From contig NZ_JAAVUQ010000011.1 of the NCBI RefSeq assembly GCF_018449515.1, forward strand, positions 1 to 64,000: DNA of 64,000 nt, given 5' to 3'. The position numbers and the translations under genes were made by a program. This DNA is from Caballeronia sp. dw_19 (GTDB taxonomy: Bacteria > Pseudomonadota > Gammaproteobacteria > Burkholderiales > Burkholderiaceae). Positions 1-7,800 of this stretch are shown here, piece after piece (positions within the stretch are counted from its first letter, which is position 1; each line of letters starts with the position of its first letter). Below the pieces are notes generated by a model. It searched no databases. It was not told where the DNA came from and was given only the letters and a program-made list of their open reading frames with translations.

Positions 1-66
1 TGACCCCGACCACTAACCCCGGAACCGACCAACCCAACCCTTACCCCGCCCCCCCGCGAACAAAAA
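1..66. other. left edge, no gene seen
   Basis: C-rich sequence downstream of the minus-strand gene that ends at 67. No coding region or convincing terminator is visible. Confidence 0.5.
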
Positions 67-918
67 TCAAGCCTCATTACGCTTACTCCACCCAAAAGCG
101 AAAACGGTGCTTAGCGGCGTTGAACTACACACCGACGCGCAAAGTTGCCCTGGCATAGGCAAGTCAAAGACAAACCAAGACTCGCCCCCTGACATGCTAG
201 CCAAAGCCGGGGCAGATTCGCTTAACGCAAGGTTCGAATGATCGATAGCCGATCGATGTCCGGCGGCACTAAGCAAACTGTTATCGCGCGCTCGCTGCCT
301 GCTAAAGAGCAAACCATCCGATGGCGGCGATACCCGGCCCGGCAGCAATGATTCGTCGTCGGACGCCATCTTGTACGAAGGCAGCGACGTTCCCAAACCC
401 AGATAACTGGCGCTGATGCCAAGCATGATCCAGACACCGGCGTAAGCTATATCAGCGCATAAAACGGCGTCCCCCGTGGCGTCTTGTGCGAACATCCGAC
501 CCCTGGCGTCATCGCGCAGATCAACCGCATCGGGCTGGCATCCGAGCATCCGGGCCGCGGCCAGCCGCAACACCGCACGGCTCGATATATACCGGTACCG
601 TAGCGCAGGACTGGGCAATAACGCTGCACGCCGGGTTTCGTCCTGCGTCAGCCACTGCGCCGAATCGTGTGCGCTCACGCGTTGCCATTGACTGCGGAAC
701 CGGAACATGAAGATCTCGCCCGGTGCCGGCGTGCATTGACTCAGCGAAAGCGTTTCGTTCATGCGAAGCGGTAAGAACTGCGGTTGCGTTTCGCTATCGG
801 CGAGTCGGATCGGCGCATCGAGGTTATCGATAAAATCCCGCGTCGATGTCTGCATCAATGAGCGCTCAATCAATAAACCCATAGGCATGTTAAGTACCGT
901 TTCAGATCGAGAGGGCAT
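67..918 (-). CDS. divergent 4'-phosphopantetheinyl-transferase-like protein
   Basis: Predicted 283 aa. The middle resembles the Sfp-type transferase fold: an R-rich 'RYRYISSRAVLRLAAARMLG' helix (residues ~107-126), then a strand-turn-strand segment, and a C-terminal 'PMPGQLCASVC' segment like the end of these enzymes. Active Sfp enzymes have a G-[VI]-D-x-E Mg-binding motif and a W-x2-KE-A-x2-K motif. Here the first place reads GLGTS and the second is not recognisable (FSRQRARDNSLLSAAG), so the catalytic acids and lysine seem lost. It sits beside NRPS genes whose carrier domains need a transferase, on the same strand as the nitroreductase upstream (142-nt gap). It may be a pseudo-enzyme, a decayed transferase or a divergent family. 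The N-terminal ~50 residues may be overcalled; Met codons inside (e.g. 762) are alternatives. Confidence 0.5.
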   Translation of the reverse strand: MPSRSETVLNMPMGLLIERSLMQTSTRDFIDNLDAPIRLADSETQPQFLPLRMNETLSLSQCTPAPGEIFMFRFRSQWQRVSAHDSAQWLTQDETRRAALLPSPALRYRYISSRAVLRLAAARMLGCQPDAVDLRDDARGRMFAQDATGDAVLCADIAYAGVWIMLGISASYLGLGTSLPSYKMASDDESLLPGRVSPPSDGLLFSRQRARDNSLLSAAGHRSAIDHSNLALSESAPALASMSGGESWFVFDLPMPGQLCASVCSSTPLSTVFAFGWSKRNEA

Positions 919-1060
919 GTGCCGGGAGACCGGACACGACCACGCCGGATCGATCTGGCGAACCGCCGGGCGTTCCTCTCAAGCCGATGAGGGATAGGAG
1001 CACGAACGAAAATGGCGTTGATGTCGCCGTTCCTTTCGCACCAGTTCTGTCTGCCACCGC

Positions 1061-1657
1061 TTAAGCGTGGGCTTCGAGCCATTCGGTCACGTAGCGGTCG
1101 CTGGAGGGGCGCTCCACCGCGCGCACGCCGTCAGGCGGCGTGCCGACAAACAAAAATCCAAGCAAACGATCACGCTCGGTCAGCCCAAGCGCGCGATGCA
1201 TTTGCGGCTCGTAACTATCCGGTCCGGTCGCCCAGAAACCACCAAAACCGAGCGCATGAATAGCGTTCAACATGTTCATGGCCGCTGCCCCAACGGACAG
1301 TAACTGCTCGACTTCAGGGACCTTCGTCTCGCGTGTCAGGGACGCGACAAGCGCTATCACAACGGGCGCCGCCAGCGCGCGGCGCCCGCGATGTTCATGC
1401 GCCGAACGCGGCTCTTCGGGAGCCCGGGTGCAGGCGAGATCGACCAGCAACTCGCCGAGTTTCAGCCGCGCGTTCCCGCGAATCAGCACAAAGCGCCACG
1501 GCCGCAACGCGCCGTGATCGGGCGCGCGCAGGGCGGCATCGAAAATCTGTTGAAGCTGGGAATCGTCGGGCGCGGGTTCGGCTAGCGGCCAGTGCGACTG
1601 ACGCGTCATCAACACGTTCAGGGCTTCGGCACTGACGCCGGGGCTCATCGTTTCCAT
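1061..1657 (-). CDS. YdjA-type nitroreductase family protein
   Basis: About 198 aa from the ATG at 1657; a TTG at 1669 would add four residues. The motif 'RAPDHGALRPWRF' near the N-terminus is the FMN-phosphate-binding signature of the YdjA branch of nitroreductases. Further matches are 'SVGAAAMNMLNAIHALG' and 'GFGGFWATG', typical of the second half of the fold. Family members are FMN-dependent NAD(P)H oxidoreductases; the substrate cannot be read from sequence. A Fur-box-like palindrome lies ~50 bp upstream (1709-1727) and the divergent neighbour is the siderophore operon, so iron-regulated expression is likely. A role in ferric-siderophore reduction or iron release is speculation. Confidence 0.85.
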   Translation of the reverse strand: METMSPGVSAEALNVLMTRQSHWPLAEPAPDDSQLQQIFDAALRAPDHGALRPWRFVLIRGNARLKLGELLVDLACTRAPEEPRSAHEHRGRRALAAPVVIALVASLTRETKVPEVEQLLSVGAAAMNMLNAIHALGFGGFWATGPDSYEPQMHRALGLTERDRLLGFLFVGTPPDGVRAVERPSSDRYVTEWLEAHA

Positions 1658-1708
1658 GGATAGGTCCAAGCTCTCTCAAGGCATCCATGATCGCGAAAAA
1701 TGCATCGT

Positions 1709-1727
1709 ATTGCAAATGATTCGCAAT
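1709..1727. promoter_or_regulatory. Fur-box-like palindrome upstream of nitroreductase
   Basis: The 19 bp ATTGCAAATGATTCGCAAT is an inverted repeat (ATTGC...GCAAT). It shares TGCAAATGATTCGCA with the site at 37337-37355, in front of the PvdE-like transporter. Placement about 50 bp upstream of the minus-strand nitroreductase start suits Fur repression under iron sufficiency. Confidence 0.65.
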
Positions 1728-2011
1728 AACTTGATTTTGTCATGGTAGATGCCTATGCTTCGGTGCTGTTCGCAATTTTTGAGATTGTCCGTCGATGACC
1801 CCCGCGCCGATCCCGATTCCGACAGCCGGGCGCTGGCCCGCCGATGATGTGACCAACGCGCAAGCCCCGATGGCGTTGCGTTTCACGTCTCTTTCACGTC
1901 TCTGGACGACTTGGACGGTTGCTCGGGCGCGCTGGCATTCGGACTCTGAGCCTGCTGCCGCAACGCTGGAGAACGAGCTTTGAAGCAGTCTTTGCATCAG
2001 ACGATTTAATA
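1728..2011. other. intergenic region between divergent nitroreductase and MbtH genes
   Basis: About 280 bp with no convincing gene; a 62-codon open frame at 1795-1983 lacks a good ribosome-binding site and any recognisable family. It contains a perfect 11-bp tandem duplication (TTTCACGTCTC twice, 1881-1902). The outer ends carry Fur-box-like sites, so the region is probably the divergent promoter of the cluster. Confidence 0.5.
1881..1902. repeat. 11-bp perfect tandem duplication
   Basis: TTTCACGTCTC occurs twice in direct succession (1881-1891 and 1892-1902) in the divergent intergenic region. Probably a slippage event; no function inferred. Confidence 0.8.
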
Positions 2012-2030
2012 TGAAATAATAATCATTCTC
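2012..2030. promoter_or_regulatory. Fur-box-like site upstream of MbtH operon
   Basis: TGAAATAATAATCATTCTC matches the classical 19-bp Fur consensus at about 14 positions, with a perfect ATAATCATT core. It sits 22-40 bp before the MbtH start and just upstream of an AAGGAG ribosome-binding site (2040-2045). This is the expected control point for the biosynthetic operon. Confidence 0.75.
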
Positions 2031-2051
2031 ATTCGTATTAAGGAGATTTCG

Positions 2052-2288
2052 ATGAGCTGGGGCGACGAAAACACGATCTTCAATGTTGTGATGAACCACG
2101 AGGAACAGTATTCGATCTGGCCGGATTACAAGGCGCTGCCCGCCGGATGGACTGCTGTTGGCAAGACCGGCAAGAAGGACGAATGCCTTGCGTACATCGA
2201 CGCTGTGTGGACCGACATGCGCCCGCTCAGCCTGCGTCAGGCGATGGCAGCCGATGCGACGGCCGATGCCAGCGTCAAAGCGGCCTGA
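2052..2288 (+). CDS. MbtH-family NRPS chaperone
   Basis: A 78-aa protein with the full MbtH signature: N-x-E-x-Q-x-S-x-W-P ([10 protein letters not shown]), P-x-G-W (PAGW), a Cys-x5-D-x2-W-TD-x-RP-x-SL block ([11 protein letters not shown]). MbtH-like proteins bind adenylation domains and are needed for folding or activity of many siderophore NRPSs. It is the first gene after the Fur-box-like site and has a strong AAGGAG ribosome-binding site. The thioesterase begins 12 nt downstream. The expected partners are the adenylation domains of the three NRPSs in this locus. Confidence 0.97.
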   Translation: MSWGDENTIFNVVMNHEEQYSIWPDYKALPAGWTAVGKTGKKDECLAYIDAVWTDMRPLSLRQAMAADATADASVKAA

Positions 2289-2300
2289 GACAGGTCGCGG

Positions 2301-3167
2301 ATGAACGTCACGCTGATCTGTCTGCCGTTCGCCGGAGCAAGTGCGGCGGTTTATCGGGAGTGGGGCGCATTGCTGCCATCGTGGATACGTGTTCACGCCC
2401 TCGACCTTCCCGGCCACGGTGCGAAACGCGCGCAGCCTGCGCCGCATCGCTGGCCGGACGTGGCGGACGCTCTGGGACGCGAAGCCTTGCCGGCGATCGA
2501 CGGACCTTTCGCTATCTTCGGCTACAGCATGGGCGCGCTGGCCGGTCTCGAACTGGCGCACTGGTTGCGCCGCGCCCACGGTCTCATGCCCGTGTGGTTC
2601 GGTGCAGCAGCGTGCGCGGCGCCGGCCTGCCGGGCGCTCGACGCGACATGGCTGGATTGCACCGACGAAGCGATGATCGATGAATTACGGCGTCTCGGCG
2701 CAACGCCCGAAGAACTGCTCGGCGATCGCGGATTCCTCGATATTGCGCTTCCCGTGCTTCGCGCCGATTTCCATCTGTGCGCGACATACGTGCGTACTGG
2801 CAACGCATTGCGCGCGCCGCTCGCTTGTCCCTTGCTGGCGCTTGGCGGCCGAGATGATAAGTTATCCGAACCACCGGAGAACTTGTTGGCCTGGGCACAC
2901 GAGACGTCGGGGAGTTTCACTCAACGCGTATTCGACGGTGGCCATTTTTTCATCGATACGGCGCGCGCTGAACTGATCGAGGCGATCGTGACTTCGCTGG
3001 CGTCAACTTTAGCGCCCACATCAAAAAGCGCTGCCCCCGCGAGTCCGCTTTCCCGTGCCAGCGTCGCACATTTACGGGACGTTGCCTCTGGCGCTTCAAG
3101 TGCAATTTCCCGCACTGCATCCACTGATTCCGCCGGCGCGGCCGGTCCAAGGAGCTTTCATTCATGA
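2301..3167 (+). CDS. type II (editing) thioesterase of the NRPS cluster
   Basis: 288 aa, alpha/beta-hydrolase fold. 'LICLPFAGASAAVYREW' at the N-terminus and the nucleophile elbow GYSMG are typical of GrsT-type thioesterases. 'LALGGRDDKL' places the Asp and 'FDGGHFFI' the His. Such enzymes clear mis-primed carrier domains. The final ~45 residues form an Ala/Ser/Thr-rich tail beyond the usual family length (~240-250 aa), probably unstructured. The stop overlaps the start of the next gene (ATGA at 3164-3167), which implies translational coupling to the cupin protein. Confidence 0.93.
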   Translation: MNVTLICLPFAGASAAVYREWGALLPSWIRVHALDLPGHGAKRAQPAPHRWPDVADALGREALPAIDGPFAIFGYSMGALAGLELAHWLRRAHGLMPVWFGAAACAAPACRALDATWLDCTDEAMIDELRRLGATPEELLGDRGFLDIALPVLRADFHLCATYVRTGNALRAPLACPLLALGGRDDKLSEPPENLLAWAHETSGSFTQRVFDGGHFFIDTARAELIEAIVTSLASTLAPTSKSAAPASPLSRASVAHLRDVASGASSAISRTASTDSAGAAGPRSFHS

Positions 3168-4600
3168 CGTTTTCTTATCCTGCGCTGTTCGACTTCGAAC
3201 CCTTTGCCGGACGAAGTGAAGAGTTCGTGGCGCTGATCAGGCAGTTCGCAGCCGCGCATCCGTTTCGCAGCGCCACTGTCGATGAATTACTGCTCGACGA
3301 CGACTATCATCGCCGGCCGTTGCGCCCGGAAGATTTCGAATTCCTCAAATTCATGAAGCCAGTGCGTGCCGACAATGTCAGCCGGCTTCCGTCGCTGGCA
3401 TCGAACCGCACGCTGCTGTCGATCTACGAGCTGGAAGCCGCACGCATGCCGCACAGCGGCGAAGCGGCGGACTGGCAACGCTTCACGGAGTTCTATCGTG
3501 ACGACGTCAGGACGCTGGGCGCACAACTGGCCCCGTTCCTCGAAGCGTATGCGTTCTCCTACCTGAGCAGCGAGTCGTCGGAAGGCGAAAGTGTGGCGGC
3601 TGCGAGTGCACGGCTTGCACGCATCATCGACGATGAGAGCGCGTTCTGGGAGACAACGTTTGCGCGCCTGATGCGCAACGACTATCTGGAAGAAGGACTG
3701 CGTTTCATCATGGTCCAGCGCTGGGCGCTCGCGCCGTCGAAGCGGCGCGCGGTGGCCCGGGCGGCGGCGAACGGATATTTCGACGCGTTGCCGCAGGACG
3801 CGTGGCCGACACTCGAAGGCGATCTTCCCGACGACGCCTTGATGCTGCGCGTAGCCGCTACTTGCGGCGTGACGCGTCAGCAGCACGCGTACTGGCAGTT
3901 CTATCTGCCGACGAGCATGGCGAAAACCAATCTGCTGTATGCGCTTGCACGGCGCCCGGATCGCGCATTTGCGCTGACCGGCGCGGTGTTTGCGGCCGAA
4001 GCCGAGTGGCTGGCTTTCGGTCTTGCACTTGAGCGTGCGTGCGCGTGGTTGCAGCCGGCGGGCCGTCGCGCCGGTGAAGCCGAGGCGCGCAAGGCTGCGC
4101 TGGTCGGCCGTTTCGCGACCGCGCTGCAAACCATGTCAGACCGCTTTGGCGATGCCGCGTTCGAGCAATGCGTATCGGGTGCGGCAGCGGGTGAACGTCT
4201 CGCGGAACGTGGCCGGTGGGATCTCGGCGAGCAATTGCAATGGCTTGGCGCGATTCCTCAATACTGTGAGTTCGCGCGCCGCATCAGCAAACGGATTGAC
4301 GCCGAGTGCGCTGATATTGACCGCGAGACGTTCATCGAGCCGCATGAAATGTGCTCGACGACGCATGTGCATAACGACCATCGACTCGTCACGATTCAGG
4401 AAGGCGACATGCTGTTCTGGGGCAACGTCGGCATGCAGCTCAAGATGCATGAAGGCGACATGGTCCTGATTCCCGACGGCCGCCTGCACGGCTCGACGGT
4501 TGTGTCGGGTGAATGCACGTACCACCAGCCGATCATCCCTGACGACTGGGTGCAGGCACTGGTCGCCGAGCTGAACGCGAAGACCCCAGCGACACACTAG
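3164..4600 (+). CDS. SznF/GrbD-like cupin protein for diazeniumdiolate (graminine) formation
   Basis: 478 aa, close in length and layout to the N-nitroso-forming enzyme SznF and to GrbD of gramibactin clusters: a helical N-terminal part, a central haem-oxygenase-like all-helical region (~110-370) and a C-terminal cupin (~385-470). The cupin keeps a three-His iron site, H401 and H403 (THVHND) and H442 (RLHGST). These have the same spacing as the SznF cupin ligands I recall (407, 409, 448). In the central domain I cannot find the D-x3-D-x2-H pattern expected for the diiron site, so that domain may not be an oxygenase. Together with the YqcI/YcgG domain in the next gene, the inferred product is graminine from arginine. 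It overlaps the thioesterase by 4 nt. The name GrbD-like rests on domain layout and context, not on a search. Confidence 0.85.
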   Translation: MTFSYPALFDFEPFAGRSEEFVALIRQFAAAHPFRSATVDELLLDDDYHRRPLRPEDFEFLKFMKPVRADNVSRLPSLASNRTLLSIYELEAARMPHSGEAADWQRFTEFYRDDVRTLGAQLAPFLEAYAFSYLSSESSEGESVAAASARLARIIDDESAFWETTFARLMRNDYLEEGLRFIMVQRWALAPSKRRAVARAAANGYFDALPQDAWPTLEGDLPDDALMLRVAATCGVTRQQHAYWQFYLPTSMAKTNLLYALARRPDRAFALTGAVFAAEAEWLAFGLALERACAWLQPAGRRAGEAEARKAALVGRFATALQTMSDRFGDAAFEQCVSGAAAGERLAERGRWDLGEQLQWLGAIPQYCEFARRISKRIDAECADIDRETFIEPHEMCSTTHVHNDHRLVTIQEGDMLFWGNVGMQLKMHEGDMVLIPDGRLHGSTVVSGECTYHQPIIPDDWVQALVAELNAKTPATH

Positions 4601-4817
4601 CCGCGCTGGCTAGTATCAAGCGATATCAAGCAGCATCCGGCGGAGTGCGTTGCACTTCGCTGTCCAGGCACCTCTCTCGAAGGCGCCGGTTCTCCCCACA
4701 AAAACACGGATATGGCAAGCGCCCATGACAGGGCCGGTATCGGCTCGCCCGCCGAACGTGTCGCGCAGTGCGCGGCTATGAGAACGCAAGGGCGAACCTG
4801 GGCGATGAACGAGAGGA
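4601..4817. other. 217-bp gap inside the biosynthetic operon
   Basis: No gene or clear terminator seen between the cupin gene and NRPS-A. It is longer than other gaps in the operon, so an internal promoter is possible but none is evident. GAGAGG at 4811-4816 is the likely ribosome-binding site for NRPS-A. Confidence 0.4.
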
Positions 4818-7800
4818 ATGAAGATGCTGACAAACGAAGAGACGACGCAGAAAAATCCCGCCAAGCCGGCGAAATCGCTTGATGCCGCAGCGTCCGCGAT
4901 TTCCGTGCCCGAATTCGATCCGGGCGACTGGAAAAGCCGCATCATTGCGGGCCGGTTGATCGGCGCTGAGATCGATCTGCCCGAATGGCTTGACGCGTCG
5001 TATGAGACCTTGCGCGAACAGGTGATGCACCCGGCCTATCCATGCTTCTTCGGTACGACGGCGGAACGGCGCGGTGAGATGTTCTACTCGTTCGTCAACG
5101 GGAAGACCAAGGACATTCGCGATCTGCCCGCGACCATGCAGACTTTCGCGGAACTCGCAACGTTGCCGCAGTATCGCAAGAACAACATCGCGGTGTTCTT
5201 CGAGCCCGACACCGTGCCGCTTTCACACGATGAGTATCACGAACTATTCTGGAAGACGCTTCAGCATCTTCACGATGTCGACCCCGATCCGGCTGCGGAC
5301 CAGCAGCCCGAGCCATCGCATGAAGAGTGGGAATTTTCGTTTGCCGGCGTGCAGATGTTCGTGGTCTGCGCGTGTCCTTCGTTCCGTTTGCGTCATAGCC
5401 GCAACCTCGGCCCGGGCATGGTGCTGCTGTTCCAGCCGCGCAGCGTGTTTGTCGATACGATCACCAACAAGGTCATCGGCCGCGAGGCTCGCAACCAGGT
5501 TCGCAAGCGCCTGGAGACCTGGGACGAAACCCCGGCACATCCTGACCTGGGTTTCTACGGCGATGCAGGCAATCTCGAGTGGAAGCAGTATTTCCTCGAC
5601 GACCATAATGTCGCCGCGCGGGATGCTTGCCCGTTCCTGAAACGGCGGGCTCGCAAGAATGTACCTGAGGCGGTTGCCGCGAAGCCGGAAGGCGCGGTAC
5701 CTAATGCGCAAGTCGCAACGCCAGCGCCCAGTGGCCTGCAAGCCGTCGCTCAAACGTATGCGAGTTTGCCGCCGGAAAAGCGCGCGGCGTTTCGCCTGCG
5801 TTTGCTTGAGCGCGGCATGTCGGGCGAGCAGTTGCCCATCGTTGCGCTTGGCGGGCGTTCGGAACATTTTCCGCTGTCGTCCGCACAGGAGCGGTTGTGG
5901 TTCCTGTGGCAACTCGATCCGGATGACGCGAGCTATAACCTGTCGGGCGCACTGAGGCTTGAAGGGTCGCTGCACATAGACAAGCTGCGTGTGGCGCTCG
6001 CTTACGTCGTGCAACGGCACGAAGTATTGCGCACGCGTTTTGTCGAATCCAATGGGCAGGCGTGGCAGGTTGTGGGCGAAGCTGGATACGGCTGGACTGA
6101 AATAGATCCGGCGGAAGCGAGTCCGCTCGAAGGACGCTTGCAAGCGTTGTCGCTGGAACCTTTCGATCTCACGCGCGGGCCGCTCCTGCGCGCCGCGCTG
6201 TTGCACGAAGCGGCAGGGTCGCGCGTGCTGCACGTATCGATGCATCACATCATCTCTGACCACGCATCGGTCAAGCTGTTGCTCGATGAGTTCATCGCGG
6301 CGTACGAACAGCTATGCAACGCAGCGGCGCTGACGGCCGAGCCGTTGCCTGTGCAGTACGGTGACTACGCTGCCTGGCAGAAGGAATGGGCGGTCGATGG
6401 CGAGAACAACTCGCATCTTGCGTATTGGGTGAAGCAACTGGGCGGAACGCAGCCGGTGCTCGAACTGCCGGTCGCGAAGAATCGCGCGGGTATGCAGACC
6501 ACGCGCAACGCCCGAGGCGCGCGCGTGAGTGTCACGCTCGACGCGGTGCTTGCCCGGTCGCTCAGGCAAGCGGCAGCTAGTCACCGAACTACCCTGTTCA
6601 CGTTGTTGCTCTCGGCCTATGCGGTCTTGCTCGCGCGTTACAGCGGTCAGAAGGATATGCGCATCGGCGTACCGGATGCAGGACGCAACCGGCTGGAAAC
6701 GGAACGGCTGATCGGCTTCTTCGTCAACACACTGGTGATTCGCGCAGACCTCGCCGGCGTTGCGTCGTTCGGGACCTTGCTGAGCCAGCTTCATGAGCGT
6801 GTGCTTGAAGCGCATCGTCACGATGCATTGCCGTTCGCCCAACTTGTCGAGGCGTTGCAGCCTGAACGCAGCATCGGGCAGACGCCGCTATTCCAGGTGA
6901 TGTTCAATCACACCCGAGCGCAGCATACGGACATCAGCGTGGCGGGATTGCGCGTGTCGGAAGTGGTCAACGACGTGCCCACGGCTCGCTTCGACCTGGT
7001 GCTGAATGCTGTCGAGCGCGACGACGAGTTGCGCCTCTCGTTCAACTACGCGGCGGACCTGTTCGACGAAACCATCGTCAGGCAGATGCTTGAGCACTAC
7101 GTCGAGATCCTGGGGCAAGTGAGTACAGTAGCGGACCAGCCGCTGGCGCAGATTTCACTGAGCCGTCATGGTATCCATGACACTGCGGATCAGCCCGTGG
7201 CAAGCACAACATTCGAACCGGTCGGTCTGCGTTTCAGTCAGCAAGCGGCGAAACATCCGCTGGCGCCTGCGTTGCATTGTGAAGGTGACCGGCTTTCGTA
7301 CAGCGAACTAGAGCGCTGGACGAATCGTATTGCACGCCGCCTGAACCGGCTAGGCGTTCGTCCCGATGAATGCATTGGCCTGTGCGTGGAACGCTCGGCT
7401 GCGCTGGCCGCGGGTGTGCTCGGCGTGCTGAAATCGGGCGCTGCGTTCGTGCCGCTCGATCCGGCTTATCCGCTCGAACGACTCGCCGCGATGCTCGACG
7501 ACGCCGGGATCGTGCGAGTGCTGGTCGATCGCACGGGTTTTGAGCGGCTAGGCGAATTGCTGCGCGGCCGCGAGCCGATCCATGTGGCCGATGACAGGCC
7601 GCTGCCAGTCGATCCCGAAGCAGATGCCGCGTTCGCAGCACCGCTTCACCCGGAACAACTCGCCTATGTGATCTACACCTCGGGCTCGACGGGTCGTCCG
7701 AAGGGCGTCGCGATCAATCATGGCACCTTGAGCCAGCATCTGGACGACTTCATCGGCACGTATCGCATTGGTGCGGCCGACAAGGTGCTGCAATCATCGA

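Noticed and set aside
67..918. Functional phosphopantetheinyl transferase of the cluster
   Set aside because: Catalytic motifs are missing, so activity is not claimed; only a distant resemblance is reported.
1795..1983. 62-codon open frame in the divergent promoter region
   Set aside because: No ribosome-binding site or family resemblance, and it spans a tandem duplication and promoter-like DNA.
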